The position numbers and the translations under genes are program-made. The notes beneath the pieces were generated by a model. It saw nothing but the letters and a program-made list of their open reading frames with translations, did no database searches and had not been told where the DNA came from. DNA of 64,000 nucleotides from Dyella sp. 2HG41-7. GTDB lineage: Bacteria > Pseudomonadota > Gammaproteobacteria > Xanthomonadales > Rhodanobacteraceae. Shown here piece after piece: positions 34,313-45,425 of this stretch. How positions within the stretch are numbered: position 1 is the stretch's first letter; every line of letters starts with the position of its first letter. The stretch covers positions 1,922,001-1,986,000 of the forward strand of contig NZ_JAJEJV010000004.1 of assembly GCF_021390675.1 (NCBI RefSeq), given 5' to 3'.

Positions 34313-36997
34313 CTACTCGGGATCGTAGTCGAGGTTCGGCGCCAGCCAACGCTCCGCTTCCTCGCGTGTCCAGCCTTTGCGCTTGGCGTAGTCTTCGACT
34401 TGTTCGCGCGTGATGCGCCCGACCACAAAGTACTGACTGTCCGGATGCGAGAAATACCAGCCGGAAACCGCCGCCGCCGGATACATCGCAAAGCCTTCCG
34501 TCAGTTCGATGCCGGCGTTGTCGGTGGCTTTTAGCAAATCGAACAGCGCGGCTTTCTCGGTGTGATCGGGGCAGGCGGGATAGCCGGGAGCCGGGCGGAT
34601 GCCGCGGTACTTCTCGTCGATAAGTGCTTCGTTATCTAAGGTTTCGTTGGGCTCGTAACCCCAGAATTCGCGACGCACGCGCTCGTGCATGCGCTCAGCG
34701 AACGCTTCGGCGAATCGATCCGCCAACGCCTTGAGCAAAATGGACGAGTAATCGTCGTGATCGGCTTGGAAGCGCGCGATATGTTCCTCGATGCCGATGC
34801 CGGCGGTCACAGCGAAGGCGCCGATCCAATCGGGCTTGTTCGCTTCTTTCGCTGCGACGAAATCGGCGAGACAGAAATCCGGGCGCTCGACGGGTTTTTC
34901 GGCTTGCTGGCGCAAATGGTGAAGACGTTGCGTACCAGTTGGCGTCTGGATCTCAATATCGTCGCCGACTCGGCTGGCCGGCCAAAAGCCGATCACTGCG
35001 CGCGCGGTAAGCCAACGTTCGGCGATGATCTTGTCGAGCATGGCCTGCGCGTCGGCGAACAGTTCGGTGGCCTGCTTGCCGACGACTTCGTCCTCAAGAA
35101 TGGCCGGATAGCGTCCGGCCAATTCCCATGTCTGGAAGAACGGTGTCCAGTCGATATAGGGGCGCAATTCGGTGAGATCGTAATGGTCGAACGTGGTAAG
35201 CCCCGGCTTGTTCGGCTGCGGTGGCGTGTACTGAGCCCAGTCACACGAAAATCGTTGTTGACGCGCGTGCTCCAAAGGCACCAAAGGCTTGGCGGAACCG
35301 CGCTGTTTATGGCGCTGACGGATATCGGCATATTCGGCGCGAATCTTCGCCATAAAGCCGTCGATCAAATCTTTGCTCACCAGCGATTGCGCCACGCCTA
35401 CGGCGCGCGAAGCGTCTTTCACCCAAACCGTAGGCGATTTGTAGTGCGGCTCGATTTTCAACGCGGTGTGAGCGCGCGACGTGGTAGCGCCGCCGATTAG
35501 CAACGGAATCTGGAAATCCTGTCGCTGCATTTCGCGCGCGACTTGGCTCATCTCTTCCAGTGAAGGTGTAATCAGGCCAGAGAGGCCGATCAGATCGGCG
35601 TTGTGCTCGCGCGCCGTTTCCAGAATCTTTTGCGCCGGCACCATCACGCCGAGATCGATCACTTCGAAGTTGTTGCAGCGGAGCACCACGCCCACGATGT
35701 TTTTACCAATATCGTGCACGTCGCCTTTGACCGTCGCCATCACGATGGTGCCGTTGTTTTTGCCGACGTCGCCCGTGCGCAGTTTTTCTTCTTCGATGTA
35801 AGGCAGTAGATAAGCCACGGCCTTTTTCATCACGCGCGCCGATTTCACCACCTGCGGCAAGAACATTTTGCCAGCGCCGAACAAGTCGCCAACGATGTTC
35901 ATGCCATCCATCAGCGGCCCTTCGATCACGTCGAGCGGGCGCTTGGCTTGCTGGCGCGCTTCTTCGGTATCTTCGTCCACGAACTGATCGATGCCGTGCA
36001 CGAGTGCGTGCGCAAGGCGCTCGCGTACCGGCTTGTCGCGCCAAGCTAGGTTTTCGACGACGGCCTCGCCTTTTTTGGCTTTGTAGCGATCGGCGATTTC
36101 AAGCAGGCGTTCGGTGGCGTCAGGGCGGCGGTTGAGCACCACGTCTTCCACGCGTTCGCGCAATTCTTCGGGCACGTCGTCGTAGATCGTCAGCGCGCCG
36201 GCGTTGACGATGCCCATATCCATACCCGCCTTGATGGCGTGATAGAGAAATACGGAGTGGATCGCTTCGCGCACGGTGTTGTTGCCGCGGAACGAGAACG
36301 ACACGTTGGAAACGCCGCCCGATATGTGACTTAGCGGGAAGCGCTTCTTCAGCTCGCGCGCGGCCTCGATGAAATCCACCGCATAGTTGTTGTGTTCTTC
36401 GATGCCTGTGGCGATGGCGAAGATATTCGGATCGAAAATGATGTCTTCCGGCGGGAAGTCCAGTTTTTCTGTAAGCAGCTTGTACGCGCGCGAACAGATT
36501 TCCACCTTGCGCTCGCACGTATCGGCCTGGCCTTGTTCGTCGAACGCCATCACTACGACTGCGGCGCCGTATTCGAGCACTTTTCGCGCGTGTTCCAGAA
36601 AGAGCTCTTCGCCTTCCTTCATGGAGATCGAATTGACCACGCCCTTGCCTTGCAGGCAGCGCAGGCCGGCTTCGATCACCGTCCACTTGGACGAGTCGAC
36701 CATCACCGGCACGCGCGCGATGTCGGGTTCGGCGGCGATCAGATTGAGGAAGCGCGTCATTGCGGCTTCGGAATCGATCAGACCTTCGTCCATATTCACG
36801 TCGATAATCTGCGCGCCGTTCGCCACCTGCTGGCGCGCGACGTCGACGGCTTCTTCGTAACGATCTTCCTTGATTAGTTTCTTGAACTGCGCGGAGCCGG
36901 TGACGTTGGTGCGTTCACCAACGTTGACGAACAACAAGTCCGGCGTGATGACCAGAGGTTCGAGGCCGGAGAGTCGGGTATAGCGGGTTGCGCTCAT
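34313..36997 (-). CDS. metH: Methionine synthase, pterin-, B12- and activation-domain part
   Basis: The 894-residue protein contains the last three modules of cobalamin-dependent methionine synthase. The methyltetrahydrofolate-binding domain starts [19 protein letters not shown]. The B12-binding domain has [10 protein letters not shown], in which His is the lower cobalt ligand. The C-terminal SAM-dependent reactivation domain includes [12 protein letters not shown]. It lacks the homocysteine-binding domain, which is encoded by the upstream gene. The start at 36997 lies 84 bases after that gene's stop. A CACCGCGCC/GGCGCGGTG hairpin lies between them (about 37020-37047). Splitting of MetH at this domain border is known in Xanthomonads, so this is not a mutation. 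Confidence 0.93.
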   Translation of the reverse strand: MSATRYTRLSGLEPLVITPDLLFVNVGERTNVTGSAQFKKLIKEDRYEEAVDVARQQVANGAQIIDVNMDEGLIDSEAAMTRFLNLIAAEPDIARVPVMVDSSKWTVIEAGLRCLQGKGVVNSISMKEGEELFLEHARKVLEYGAAVVVMAFDEQGQADTCERKVEICSRAYKLLTEKLDFPPEDIIFDPNIFAIATGIEEHNNYAVDFIEAARELKKRFPLSHISGGVSNVSFSFRGNNTVREAIHSVFLYHAIKAGMDMGIVNAGALTIYDDVPEELRERVEDVVLNRRPDATERLLEIADRYKAKKGEAVVENLAWRDKPVRERLAHALVHGIDQFVDEDTEEARQQAKRPLDVIEGPLMDGMNIVGDLFGAGKMFLPQVVKSARVMKKAVAYLLPYIEEEKLRTGDVGKNNGTIVMATVKGDVHDIGKNIVGVVLRCNNFEVIDLGVMVPAQKILETAREHNADLIGLSGLITPSLEEMSQVAREMQRQDFQIPLLIGGATTSRAHTALKIEPHYKSPTVWVKDASRAVGVAQSLVSKDLIDGFMAKIRAEYADIRQRHKQRGSAKPLVPLEHARQQRFSCDWAQYTPPQPNKPGLTTFDHYDLTELRPYIDWTPFFQTWELAGRYPAILEDEVVGKQATELFADAQAMLDKIIAERWLTARAVIGFWPASRVGDDIEIQTPTGTQRLHHLRQQAEKPVERPDFCLADFVAAKEANKPDWIGAFAVTAGIGIEEHIARFQADHDDYSSILLKALADRFAEAFAERMHERVRREFWGYEPNETLDNEALIDEKYRGIRPAPGYPACPDHTEKAALFDLLKATDNAGIELTEGFAMYPAAAVSGWYFSHPDSQYFVVGRITREQVEDYAKRKGWTREEAERWLAPNLDYDPE

Positions 36998-37081
36998 GCG
37001 TGGTCGACGTCGATGTGTTTCACCGCGCCCTGTTGGCGGGGCGCGGTGGGGTGTGGATGGAGAACGGAGAAGCGAAGCGCA

Positions 37082-38167
37082 TCATGCCGCTTCGCTGATC
37101 TCTGCATTGAGGCGGCGGGGCGCGTGGCGGCTTACCGCTTCGGCAATCGCCTTGATATGCGCGGGCGTTGTGCCGCAGCAGCCGCCAACCATATTCAGCA
37201 AACCGTCGCGCGCAAAACCTTCGATCACGGCCGCCATTTGCGCCGGCGTTTCGTCGTATTCGCCGAACGCATTGGGCAAACCCGCGTTCGGATGGGTGCT
37301 GACGAAGCTTTCGGAGATGTTGGACAACGTTTGGATATGCGGGCGCAGATCGGCCGCACCTAGTGCGCAATTCAAGCCGACGGAAAGCGGGCGGATATGT
37401 TTGACCGAGTAGTAGAACGCTTCCGCGGTTTGTCCTGAAAGCGTGCGACCGGAGCGATCGGTGATGGTTCCGGAAATCATCACAGGCACGCGACTGCCGC
37501 GTGCGCGGAACACTTCGCTCAGCGCAAACAACGCCGCTTTGGCGTTGAGCGTGTCGAAGATGGTTTCCACCATGATCAAGTCAGCGCCGCCATCGATCAG
37601 GCCGTTGGTCGATTCGGTGTAATTGTCGACCAGTTCTTCGAAGGTGACGTTGCGAAAACCCGGGTCGTTCACGTCCGGCGACAGCGATGCCGTGCGACTG
37701 GTCGGTCCGAGAATACCGATCGCGAAACGCGGTTTGGCCGGATTTTTCGCGGTGTACGCATCGCACGCGGCGCGCGCGAGCTTGGCGCCTTCGCGATTGA
37801 GTTCGTACGCCAGATGTTCCAGGTGGTAATCGGCTTGGCTGATGCGCGTGGAATTGAAGGTGTTGGTTTCAACCAGATCCGCGCCGGCTTCAAGATACGC
37901 CTCGTGCACGCCGCGGATGATCTCCGGCTTGGTGATCGACAGCAGGTCGTTGTTGCCTTTCAGATCGCAGCTGCCGGGATGATCGTGCGTATGCGTATGC
38001 GCGCTATCGCGTCCGTCCACGAAGCGGTCGCCGCGAAAGCCGGCTTCGTCCAATTGATGCCCTTGCAGCATGGTGCCCATGCCGCCATCGAGAATCAGAA
38101 TGCGTTCGCGCAACGCTGCATCCAACGCAGCGACGCGATCGGGGTTGTGCCAGGGAAGTTGGCTCAT
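37082..38167 (-). CDS. metH: Methionine synthase homocysteine-binding part
   Basis: The 361-residue homocysteine S-methyltransferase domain is the N-terminal module of MetH. Zinc ligands are seen in GLNCALG and GGCCGTTP, and [26 protein letters not shown] is the usual start. It has to work together with the downstream protein, which supplies methylcobalamin. It lies ten bases after the ArsR-methyltransferase gene, so the three genes form one operon. An internal insert [15 protein letters not shown], rich in His, follows the first loop. Confidence 0.93.
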   Translation of the reverse strand: MSQLPWHNPDRVAALDAALRERILILDGGMGTMLQGHQLDEAGFRGDRFVDGRDSAHTHTHDHPGSCDLKGNNDLLSITKPEIIRGVHEAYLEAGADLVETNTFNSTRISQADYHLEHLAYELNREGAKLARAACDAYTAKNPAKPRFAIGILGPTSRTASLSPDVNDPGFRNVTFEELVDNYTESTNGLIDGGADLIMVETIFDTLNAKAALFALSEVFRARGSRVPVMISGTITDRSGRTLSGQTAEAFYYSVKHIRPLSVGLNCALGAADLRPHIQTLSNISESFVSTHPNAGLPNAFGEYDETPAQMAAVIEGFARDGLLNMVGGCCGTTPAHIKAIAEAVSRHAPRRLNAEISEAA

Positions 38168-38177
38168 GGGGAACTCC

Positions 38178-39104
38178 TTACGGCTTGCGGGCGAGCAGGC
38201 TGATCACTTCGAAATGCGGGGCTTTGCGTTCGCGGCTCAGGCGGTTGCAACTGATGACGTCCAAGTTGGCTTGCGTGGCGAGCTTGGTGAGATCGTTTTG
38301 CGTAAAGCCGAGATTGCGATGATCGAACGGCTCCACCACGGGGCGATGGTCGTGCTTGCCTAACGTGACGGCGAGCAATCGGCCACCCGGACGCAGCACG
38401 CGCGCCGCTTCGGCGACGGCTTTGGCCGGCTGTTCGGAATAGGTGAGGGCGTGCAGCATCAACACCAAGTCGAAACTGCCGTCGTCCATCGCCAAGGCAT
38501 GCATGTCGCCACGGCGCACTTGGACATTGCCGAACGCTTCGAGTCGCTTGGCAGCGGCTTCCACGACGCGTTCGCCGGCATCTACGCAGATGATCGAGCG
38601 CGCGTGCGGAGCGAGCAATTCGGCGGTGACGCCATCGCCGGAGGCGATATCGAGCACATCGCCGGTTTCGAGCAATTGAAGCAGCGAGCGTGTGAGCGTT
38701 TCCCACGTGCGGCCGGGCGAGTAGTGGCGCTCCATATCGCCGGCGACCGTATCGGCCCAGCCTTCCTCGCGTGCGCGTTGCGCCAGCACGCCGGGCAGAC
38801 GTGCGGCGTCCTCGCGCAGCAGCGCATCGTCGATGCTTTCGCGCAGCGAGCGGATCAGGGCGTGCTCGCGTTCGTTGCCTTCGCTGTTGGCGCGGTAGTA
38901 CGCGGAGACGCCGGCGCGGCGATCGCGCACCAGCTCGGCTTCTTTCAATTTGGCCAGATGCGTGGAGACGCGCGGTTGCGCCAGATGCAGCACCGCAGCC
39001 AGTTCGGCGACGGTCAATTCCTCTCGCTCAAGCAAGGCAAGCAGCCGCACGCGCGTGGGATCGGCCAACAGGCGCAACACGCTGGAGGCGGTGGCCAGAT
39101 CCAT
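38178..39104 (-). CDS. ArsR-family regulator fused to SAM-methyltransferase domain (SahR-like)
   Basis: The protein has 308 residues. Residues 1-90 are an ArsR winged helix ([47 protein letters not shown]) without the metal-binding cysteines. Residues about 140-260 form a class I methyltransferase fold with [16 protein letters not shown] and [14 protein letters not shown]. This architecture directly before metH fits SahR, a regulator that senses S-adenosylhomocysteine and controls methionine-cycle genes. The assignment is from memory of that family. The domain may bind SAH as an effector without catalysing methyl transfer. A TATCGCGATA palindrome lies just upstream. Confidence 0.82.
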   Translation of the reverse strand: MDLATASSVLRLLADPTRVRLLALLEREELTVAELAAVLHLAQPRVSTHLAKLKEAELVRDRRAGVSAYYRANSEGNEREHALIRSLRESIDDALLREDAARLPGVLAQRAREEGWADTVAGDMERHYSPGRTWETLTRSLLQLLETGDVLDIASGDGVTAELLAPHARSIICVDAGERVVEAAAKRLEAFGNVQVRRGDMHALAMDDGSFDLVLMLHALTYSEQPAKAVAEAARVLRPGGRLLAVTLGKHDHRPVVEPFDHRNLGFTQNDLTKLATQANLDVISCNRLSRERKAPHFEVISLLARKP

Positions 39105-39115
39105 CGTGCATCCTT

Positions 39116-39127
39116 ATATCGCGATAG
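39116..39127. promoter_or_regulatory. Candidate operator upstream of the sahR-like/metH operon
   Basis: TATCGCGATA at 39117-39126, inside TTATATCGCGATAGAGAG, lies 12 bases before the start of the regulator gene. ArsR-type repressors bind such AT-edged palindromes, so this may be an autoregulatory site that also covers metH. Confidence 0.5.
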
Positions 39128-39292
39128 AGAGATGTTAAGGGTAGGGACGGATGCCGTTGGCGTCAAGGGGAGCGCTGTAATGGCTTGTTTGTTTGAGGGT
39201 TCCCTGGTTTCTGCTGCAACCGCACAGGGGCTTTCCCCGAGCCCCGCTAAAATGGGGGGCTTCCCCATCCTTTTTTGTAGTCCGGAGCCCCT

Positions 39293-40453
<1,161 letters not shown>

Positions 40454-40496
40454 TCGGTGGGAAACGACGAGGCGAACGCTTCGTCGGCAGAGCACA

Positions 40497-40530
40497 TAAA
40501 AAAAGCCCCGGTGAAAACCGGGGCTTTTTC
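40497..40530. terminator. Bidirectional terminator between acyl-CoA dehydrogenase and RND genes
   Basis: GCCCCGG-tgaaaa-CCGGGGC with an A-run before and a T-run after serves both converging transcripts. Confidence 0.9.
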
Positions 40531-40544
40531 GTTTGCGGCGAACC

Positions 40545-43500
40545 TCAATGTCCGTGTTCGGTACGCGCCAGCTTGTGCGTGGCTTCGTCCATCTTGTCGC
40601 CGAGCATGCGTCGCACGCTGACGTAGAACACCGGAATCAACAGCAGGCCTAGGAAGGTGGCGAACACCATGCCGCCGATCACGCCGGTACCGATTTCGTG
40701 ACGCGAGTTTGCGCCCGCGCCCGTGGACAACACCAGCGGCAACACGCCGAGGATAAAGGCCATCGAGGTCATCAGAATCGGGCGCAGTCGCAGTCGGGCC
40801 GCGGTGAGCACGGCGTCGAACAGCGTCTTGCCGTCGGCTTGCTGTTCCACCGCGAATTCCACGATCAGAATTGCGTTCTTCGCGGCCAGACCGATCACCG
40901 TCACCAAGCCGATCTTGAAGTACATGTCGTTCGGGAACCCGCGCAACATGGACGCCGTAACCATGCCCAGCAGACCCAGCGGCACCACCAGCAACACGGC
41001 CACCGGAATCGACCAGCTTTCGTACAGTGCGGACAAGCACAGGAACACGATCAGGATCGACAGCAACATCAGCAGCGTGGCCGAGTTACCGGCGAGCACT
41101 TCCTGATACGACTGACCCGTCCAGTCCGCGCCGAAGCCCTTCGGCAGATCGGTATCGACGATGTTTTGCAATGTCGTCATCGCCTGACCGGTGGAGTAGC
41201 CCTTGTTCGCATCGCCCACGATTTCGATGGCGGGATAACCGTTGTAACGCGTGAGCGACGGCGCCGCCATGCTCCAAGTGGTGTGCACCACGCTGGACAG
41301 CGGAATCATGTTGTACGGGCCGTAAGGCGAGTTGGTCGACGTGCTGCTCGACGAACTGCTCGACGTCGTGCCGCTCGTGGAAGCGGTGCTCAACGAGCTT
41401 GGCGTGTAAATGTGGCCCAGTGCATCCGTGCCCATGCGGTACGACGCATCGGCTTGCACCATCACGCGCTTGACGCGGTCTTCGTAGATGAAGTTGTTGA
41501 TATACACCGGCGCAAGCATCAACTGCACGGCCGTGTACACATCGCTTACCGATAGACCCAGCGCAGAAGCCTGCACGCGATCGACGGCGAGGTTGTACTG
41601 CGGCGCATCGGGCAGGATGTTCGGGCGCGTGCCGAAGAGCGTCGGGCTTTGCGCGGCCTTGCCGAGCAAAATACCCAGCGATTGACCTAGTTCGCCGCGC
41701 GTTTGGCCGCTGCGCGCCTGCAAATACATGTCGAGGCCGCCGAACTGGCTAAGGCCGCGGATGGTTGGCAGGTTCACCACGAAAATCTGCGCGTCGCGAA
41801 TGCTGTGCAGCACGCCGTTCGCTTTGAGGATGAAATCGTCCGCCGTGATCGATCGTTCGCTCCAGTCCTTGAGCTTGATAAACACCATGCCCGCGCTTTC
41901 GCTGCGACCCACGAAGCTGAAGCCGGCGATTTGATACATGCCGACAAAGTCGTCTTTCAGTGGGCTCTTGTGCAACGTATCGCGGATTTCTTTCATCACG
42001 CCGTTCGTACGCTCCACCGTTGCACCGGGCGGCAGGCTGACGATCGCCAGCGCGAAGCCCTGGTCTTCGCTCGGTACAAAGCTGGTGGGCAGCTTGGTGT
42101 AGAGGAAGCCGGCCAGCATCGCGACCAACGCGAACACGATCATCCAGCGCGGCGCGTGACGAACGGCGCCGCCGACATGGCCGTGATAGGTGTGCGTCAC
42201 CCAATCGAAGGTGTTGTTGAACCAGCGATAGAAGAAGTTCTTCTTCTCTTCGTGCGTGGGCTTGAGGATGGTGGCGCACAGCGCCGGCGTGAACGACAGC
42301 GCGAGGAACGCGGAGAAACCCATCGACACGGCGATGGTGAGCGCAAACTGCTTGTAGATCACGCCGGTGGCGCCGGGCTGCAGCGCGGACGGCACGAACA
42401 CCGCCGCCAACACCACCGTAATGGCGACGATGGCGCCGGTGATCTGGCTCATGGCTTTGCGCGTGGCCTCCTTCGGCGGAAGGTTTTCCTCCGTCATGAT
42501 GCGTTCGACGTTTTCGATCACCACGATCGCGTCGTCCACCACGATACCGATCGCTAGCACCATGCCGAACAAGGTCAGCTGGTTGATGGTGAAGCCCATC
42601 GGCGCCAAGCCGATAAACGTGCCGAGCAGCGCGACCGGGATCACTAACGTGGGAATGATTGTGGCGCGGAAGTTTTGCAGGAAGACCAGCATCACCAAGA
42701 AGACGAGGGCGATGGCTTCGATCAGCGTGTGCACCACTTCCTGGATCGACACGCGCACGAACGGCGTGCTGTCGTACGGTGCAAACCAGGTGACGCCTTG
42801 CGGAAAGTCCTTCTGCAATTCGTCCATCTTCGCGCGCACGGCCTCGGCCACGTTCAGCGCGTTCGCACCCGGCAGCAACTGCACACCGAAGCCGCCGACC
42901 GGTTGGCCGGTCCAGGTCGAGGTGAAGCCGTAGGTTTGCGGGCCGAATTCGATGCGCGCGACATCCTTCATGCGCACCACGGTGCCGTCGGGATTGGCGC
43001 GCAGAATGATGTTGGCGAACTGGTCGGGCGAGGAGAACAAGCCTTCACCCGATACCGTGGCGGTGAAACCTTGACCGCCAGTCGCAGGATCGGCGCCCAG
43101 CGAACCTGCCGCGAACTGCACGTTCTGCGCGGAGATCGCGTTTTCGATCTGTGTCGCCGACAGGCCGTAACCCTGCATCTTGTCCGGGTTCAACCACACG
43201 CGCATCGAGTACTCGGAACCCACCTGGAAGGTGCTGCCCACACCGGGAATACGCGCGATGGTGTTGATCACGCGCGCACCGACGATGTCGTTCAGGCGGT
43301 TGGTATCGATCTCCGGATTGCTGGAGATCAAGGCGACGAACATCAGGAAGTCCGGGTTGGCTTTCGCCACCACGACACCTTGCTGCGTCACCGCGGCGGG
43401 CAACTGCGGCTGCGCCAGCGACACCTTGTTCTGCACCTGCACCTGCGCGATGTCAGGATCGGTGCCCGTGGCGAAGCTCAGCGTGATCGTTGCCGTGCCG

Positions 43501-43754
43501 TTCGAGTTCGAGGCCGAACTGAAATACAGCAGGTTGTCGATACCGGTCAGCTGCTGCTCGATCACCTTGGTGACCGTGTCTTCCATGGTCTGCGCGCTGG
43601 CGCCCGGGAAGGTGGCCGTGACCGTGACCTGCGGCGGCGCGATGTTGGGATAGGACTCGACACCCATGCCCAGCACCGAGATGGTGCCGACCAGGGTGAT
43701 CAGAATGGCTACCACCCACGCAAAAATGGGGCGGTCGATAAAGAAACTCGGCAT
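40545..43754 (-). CDS. RND multidrug efflux inner-membrane pump (AcrB/MexB type)
   Basis: The 1069-residue HAE1-family pump has 12 membrane helices in two halves with two large periplasmic loops each. The proton-relay Asp pair is in GIVVDDAIVVIENVERI, and the second half holds KNAILIVEFA with the partner Lys. AAGGAG precedes the start. A Ser/Thr-rich insert of about 25-30 residues (including seven Ser in a row, coded around 41325-41405) lies where other pumps go directly into the QMVPLSS strand of the docking domain. The adaptor gene is 11 bases upstream. No outer-membrane channel gene or TetR regulator is adjacent, so a distant TolC-type partner is likely. Confidence 0.93.
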   Translation of the reverse strand: MPSFFIDRPIFAWVVAILITLVGTISVLGMGVESYPNIAPPQVTVTATFPGASAQTMEDTVTKVIEQQLTGIDNLLYFSSASNSNGTATITLSFATGTDPDIAQVQVQNKVSLAQPQLPAAVTQQGVVVAKANPDFLMFVALISSNPEIDTNRLNDIVGARVINTIARIPGVGSTFQVGSEYSMRVWLNPDKMQGYGLSATQIENAISAQNVQFAAGSLGADPATGGQGFTATVSGEGLFSSPDQFANIILRANPDGTVVRMKDVARIEFGPQTYGFTSTWTGQPVGGFGVQLLPGANALNVAEAVRAKMDELQKDFPQGVTWFAPYDSTPFVRVSIQEVVHTLIEAIALVFLVMLVFLQNFRATIIPTLVIPVALLGTFIGLAPMGFTINQLTLFGMVLAIGIVVDDAIVVIENVERIMTEENLPPKEATRKAMSQITGAIVAITVVLAAVFVPSALQPGATGVIYKQFALTIAVSMGFSAFLALSFTPALCATILKPTHEEKKNFFYRWFNNTFDWVTHTYHGHVGGAVRHAPRWMIVFALVAMLAGFLYTKLPTSFVPSEDQGFALAIVSLPPGATVERTNGVMKEIRDTLHKSPLKDDFVGMYQIAGFSFVGRSESAGMVFIKLKDWSERSITADDFILKANGVLHSIRDAQIFVVNLPTIRGLSQFGGLDMYLQARSGQTRGELGQSLGILLGKAAQSPTLFGTRPNILPDAPQYNLAVDRVQASALGLSVSDVYTAVQLMLAPVYINNFIYEDRVKRVMVQADASYRMGTDALGHIYTPSSLSTASTSGTTSSSSSSSTSTNSPYGPYNMIPLSSVVHTTWSMAAPSLTRYNGYPAIEIVGDANKGYSTGQAMTTLQNIVDTDLPKGFGADWTGQSYQEVLAGNSATLLMLLSILIVFLCLSALYESWSIPVAVLLVVPLGLLGMVTASMLRGFPNDMYFKIGLVTVIGLAAKNAILIVEFAVEQQADGKTLFDAVLTAARLRLRPILMTSMAFILGVLPLVLSTGAGANSRHEIGTGVIGGMVFATFLGLLLIPVFYVSVRRMLGDKMDEATHKLARTEHGH

Positions 43755-43765
43755 CAGCGGTCTCC

Positions 43766-44953
43766 TTACTGCTTGCCGGCGGCAGGGCCTTGGGCGGCCT
43801 GTGCATCAGGCTTCCAAGGCGTCGCGTTGGCGGGCGCGCCGGGTTTGACCGTCTGGGTGCCCGACACGATCACTTGATCGCCGGCGTCCAGGCCACTGGT
43901 GACGACCCAGTCGTTGCCGCGCATGACGTCGGCAGTAACGCGCTTCTGGGCCACCTTGCCGTCCTTGCCCACAGTCAGGGCATACGCGCCAGTGGTATCG
44001 CGCTGAATGCCGGCCGGGGGAATCAGGAAGACCTTGTTCAAGTCGCCCATGGTGGCGGTCAGAGTTACGTACATGCCCGGCAGCAAGCGGCGTTCGGGGT
44101 TCGGCACCTGGGCGCGCAGATTCACTGCGCCCGTGGTCGGGTTAACGCTGGTGTCGGAGAAATCCAGCGTGCCCACGTGGTTGTACTTCGCGCCGCTGGG
44201 CATGGCGATCTGGACGGTGGTCTTGTCCTGCGCAGCAAGCTGCACGTTGCCGTTGCTTTGCGCGTGACGCAAGGCATCGAGATCGGCGGCGGCGAGGGTG
44301 AAGTTCACATACAGCGGGTCGAGCTGGTCCACCGTGGTGAGCAGGGTGGCGTTGGCGCCCGCGTCCGAGGTGCCGTTGCCGACGATCGCGCCTTCGGTTA
44401 CCTGCTGCTCGCCAGCGCGGCCGTCGATCGGTGCGGTGACATTGGTGTAACCCAGATTGACGCGCGCTGTCTGCACGTTCGCCTCGGCCTGCCGGACAGC
44501 AGCCTGGGCGGAGCGTTCGTTGGCCTCGTCCGTATCGAGCTGCTGGCGCGAGATATAGCCCTGCGGCACCAGCTGGCGATCGCGGTTGGCGATTACGTGG
44601 GCATTGGTGTAGCTGGCTTGCGACGAAGCGAGCGCCGCCTCGGCGTTGGCGAGGGCGGCCTTATAGGGAACCGGATCGATCTGGAACAGCGCCTGACCCT
44701 GCTTGACGTCGGTGCCTTCCGTATAGACGCGCTTGACCAGCACGCCGGATACGCGGGCGCGTACGTCGGCGCTGCGGAAGGCCGAAAGGCGGCCCACCAG
44801 GTCTTTGGTCAGCGGCACGCTTACGGGTTGGGCTTCTACCACCCCGACCGTCGGCGTAGGCATTTTGGGCGGGCCTTGGTCCTTGCTGCTGCAGGCGGCA
44901 AGAGCCAGCAAGCTCAGGCACAGCACCGGTGTGCGCATTGGCGTCGACTTCAT
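43766..44953 (-). CDS. RND periplasmic adaptor lipoprotein (AcrA/MexA type)
   Basis: The 395-residue membrane-fusion protein has a lipoprotein signal (LCLSLLALAAC; acylated Cys21). Lipoyl and alpha-hairpin regions follow (GVLVKRVYTEGTDVKQGQALFQIDPVPYKAALANAEAALASSQASY), then beta-barrel and membrane-proximal domains. It links the RND pump to an outer-membrane channel. The start at 44953 has GGAG upstream. It is the first gene of the operon, with a long upstream region. Confidence 0.93.
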   Translation of the reverse strand: MKSTPMRTPVLCLSLLALAACSSKDQGPPKMPTPTVGVVEAQPVSVPLTKDLVGRLSAFRSADVRARVSGVLVKRVYTEGTDVKQGQALFQIDPVPYKAALANAEAALASSQASYTNAHVIANRDRQLVPQGYISRQQLDTDEANERSAQAAVRQAEANVQTARVNLGYTNVTAPIDGRAGEQQVTEGAIVGNGTSDAGANATLLTTVDQLDPLYVNFTLAAADLDALRHAQSNGNVQLAAQDKTTVQIAMPSGAKYNHVGTLDFSDTSVNPTTGAVNLRAQVPNPERRLLPGMYVTLTATMGDLNKVFLIPPAGIQRDTTGAYALTVGKDGKVAQKRVTADVMRGNDWVVTSGLDAGDQVIVSGTQTVKPGAPANATPWKPDAQAAQGPAAGKQ

Positions 44954-45425
44954 GAGAACTCCATGACTTGCGTAATCGGGGTGGGGTGGGCAACGGCATA
45001 AGGATTGCCCGGCTGTACTTGCCGGAAAATCCTACGTTTATCGGATCGAAGCCGTCTTGTCTTGTGTCGTTGGTCCCTGGATGACAGGGGCGCCAGCAAG
45101 ACTATACCGACCAGTTTACAATTTATCGGCCGCATGAATCCAGCCCCCGGCGGTCGTGACTGACGGCACAGGGCGGCGGGCCCGGCATGTGTACAAGCGT
45201 CCTGTCATGTGGCTCACGCAAGATTAGATGATGCGTGTTGCAGGGGATCGCGTAAACGTGTTCACAGCGAAGGCTTGTCGGACACGTTGCATGACTGTTC
45301 GCTGATTGCATTGTTTACAAGCGCCTGAGTTGTTGCGCTGCCGATAGATTCAATGCAAGCCGAAGCGTATCCTTTTAAAGCTTTCTGCTCCACATCACCC
45401 GTCTCCACTCCTTTAAGTAGAAGCC
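44954..45425. other. Divergent intergenic region between RND operon and gdh
   Basis: No coding sequence is seen. It should hold two outward promoters. A -10-like TATAGT on the minus strand (45101-45106) is next to ACCGACCAGTTTAC, which could be part of a regulator site for the efflux operon, though no full palindrome is visible. No regulator gene lies here. Confidence 0.4.

Noticed and set aside
34313-38167. metH broken by mutation
   Set aside because: Each part is complete, has its own start, and is divided exactly at a domain border. The same split is known in related bacteria.
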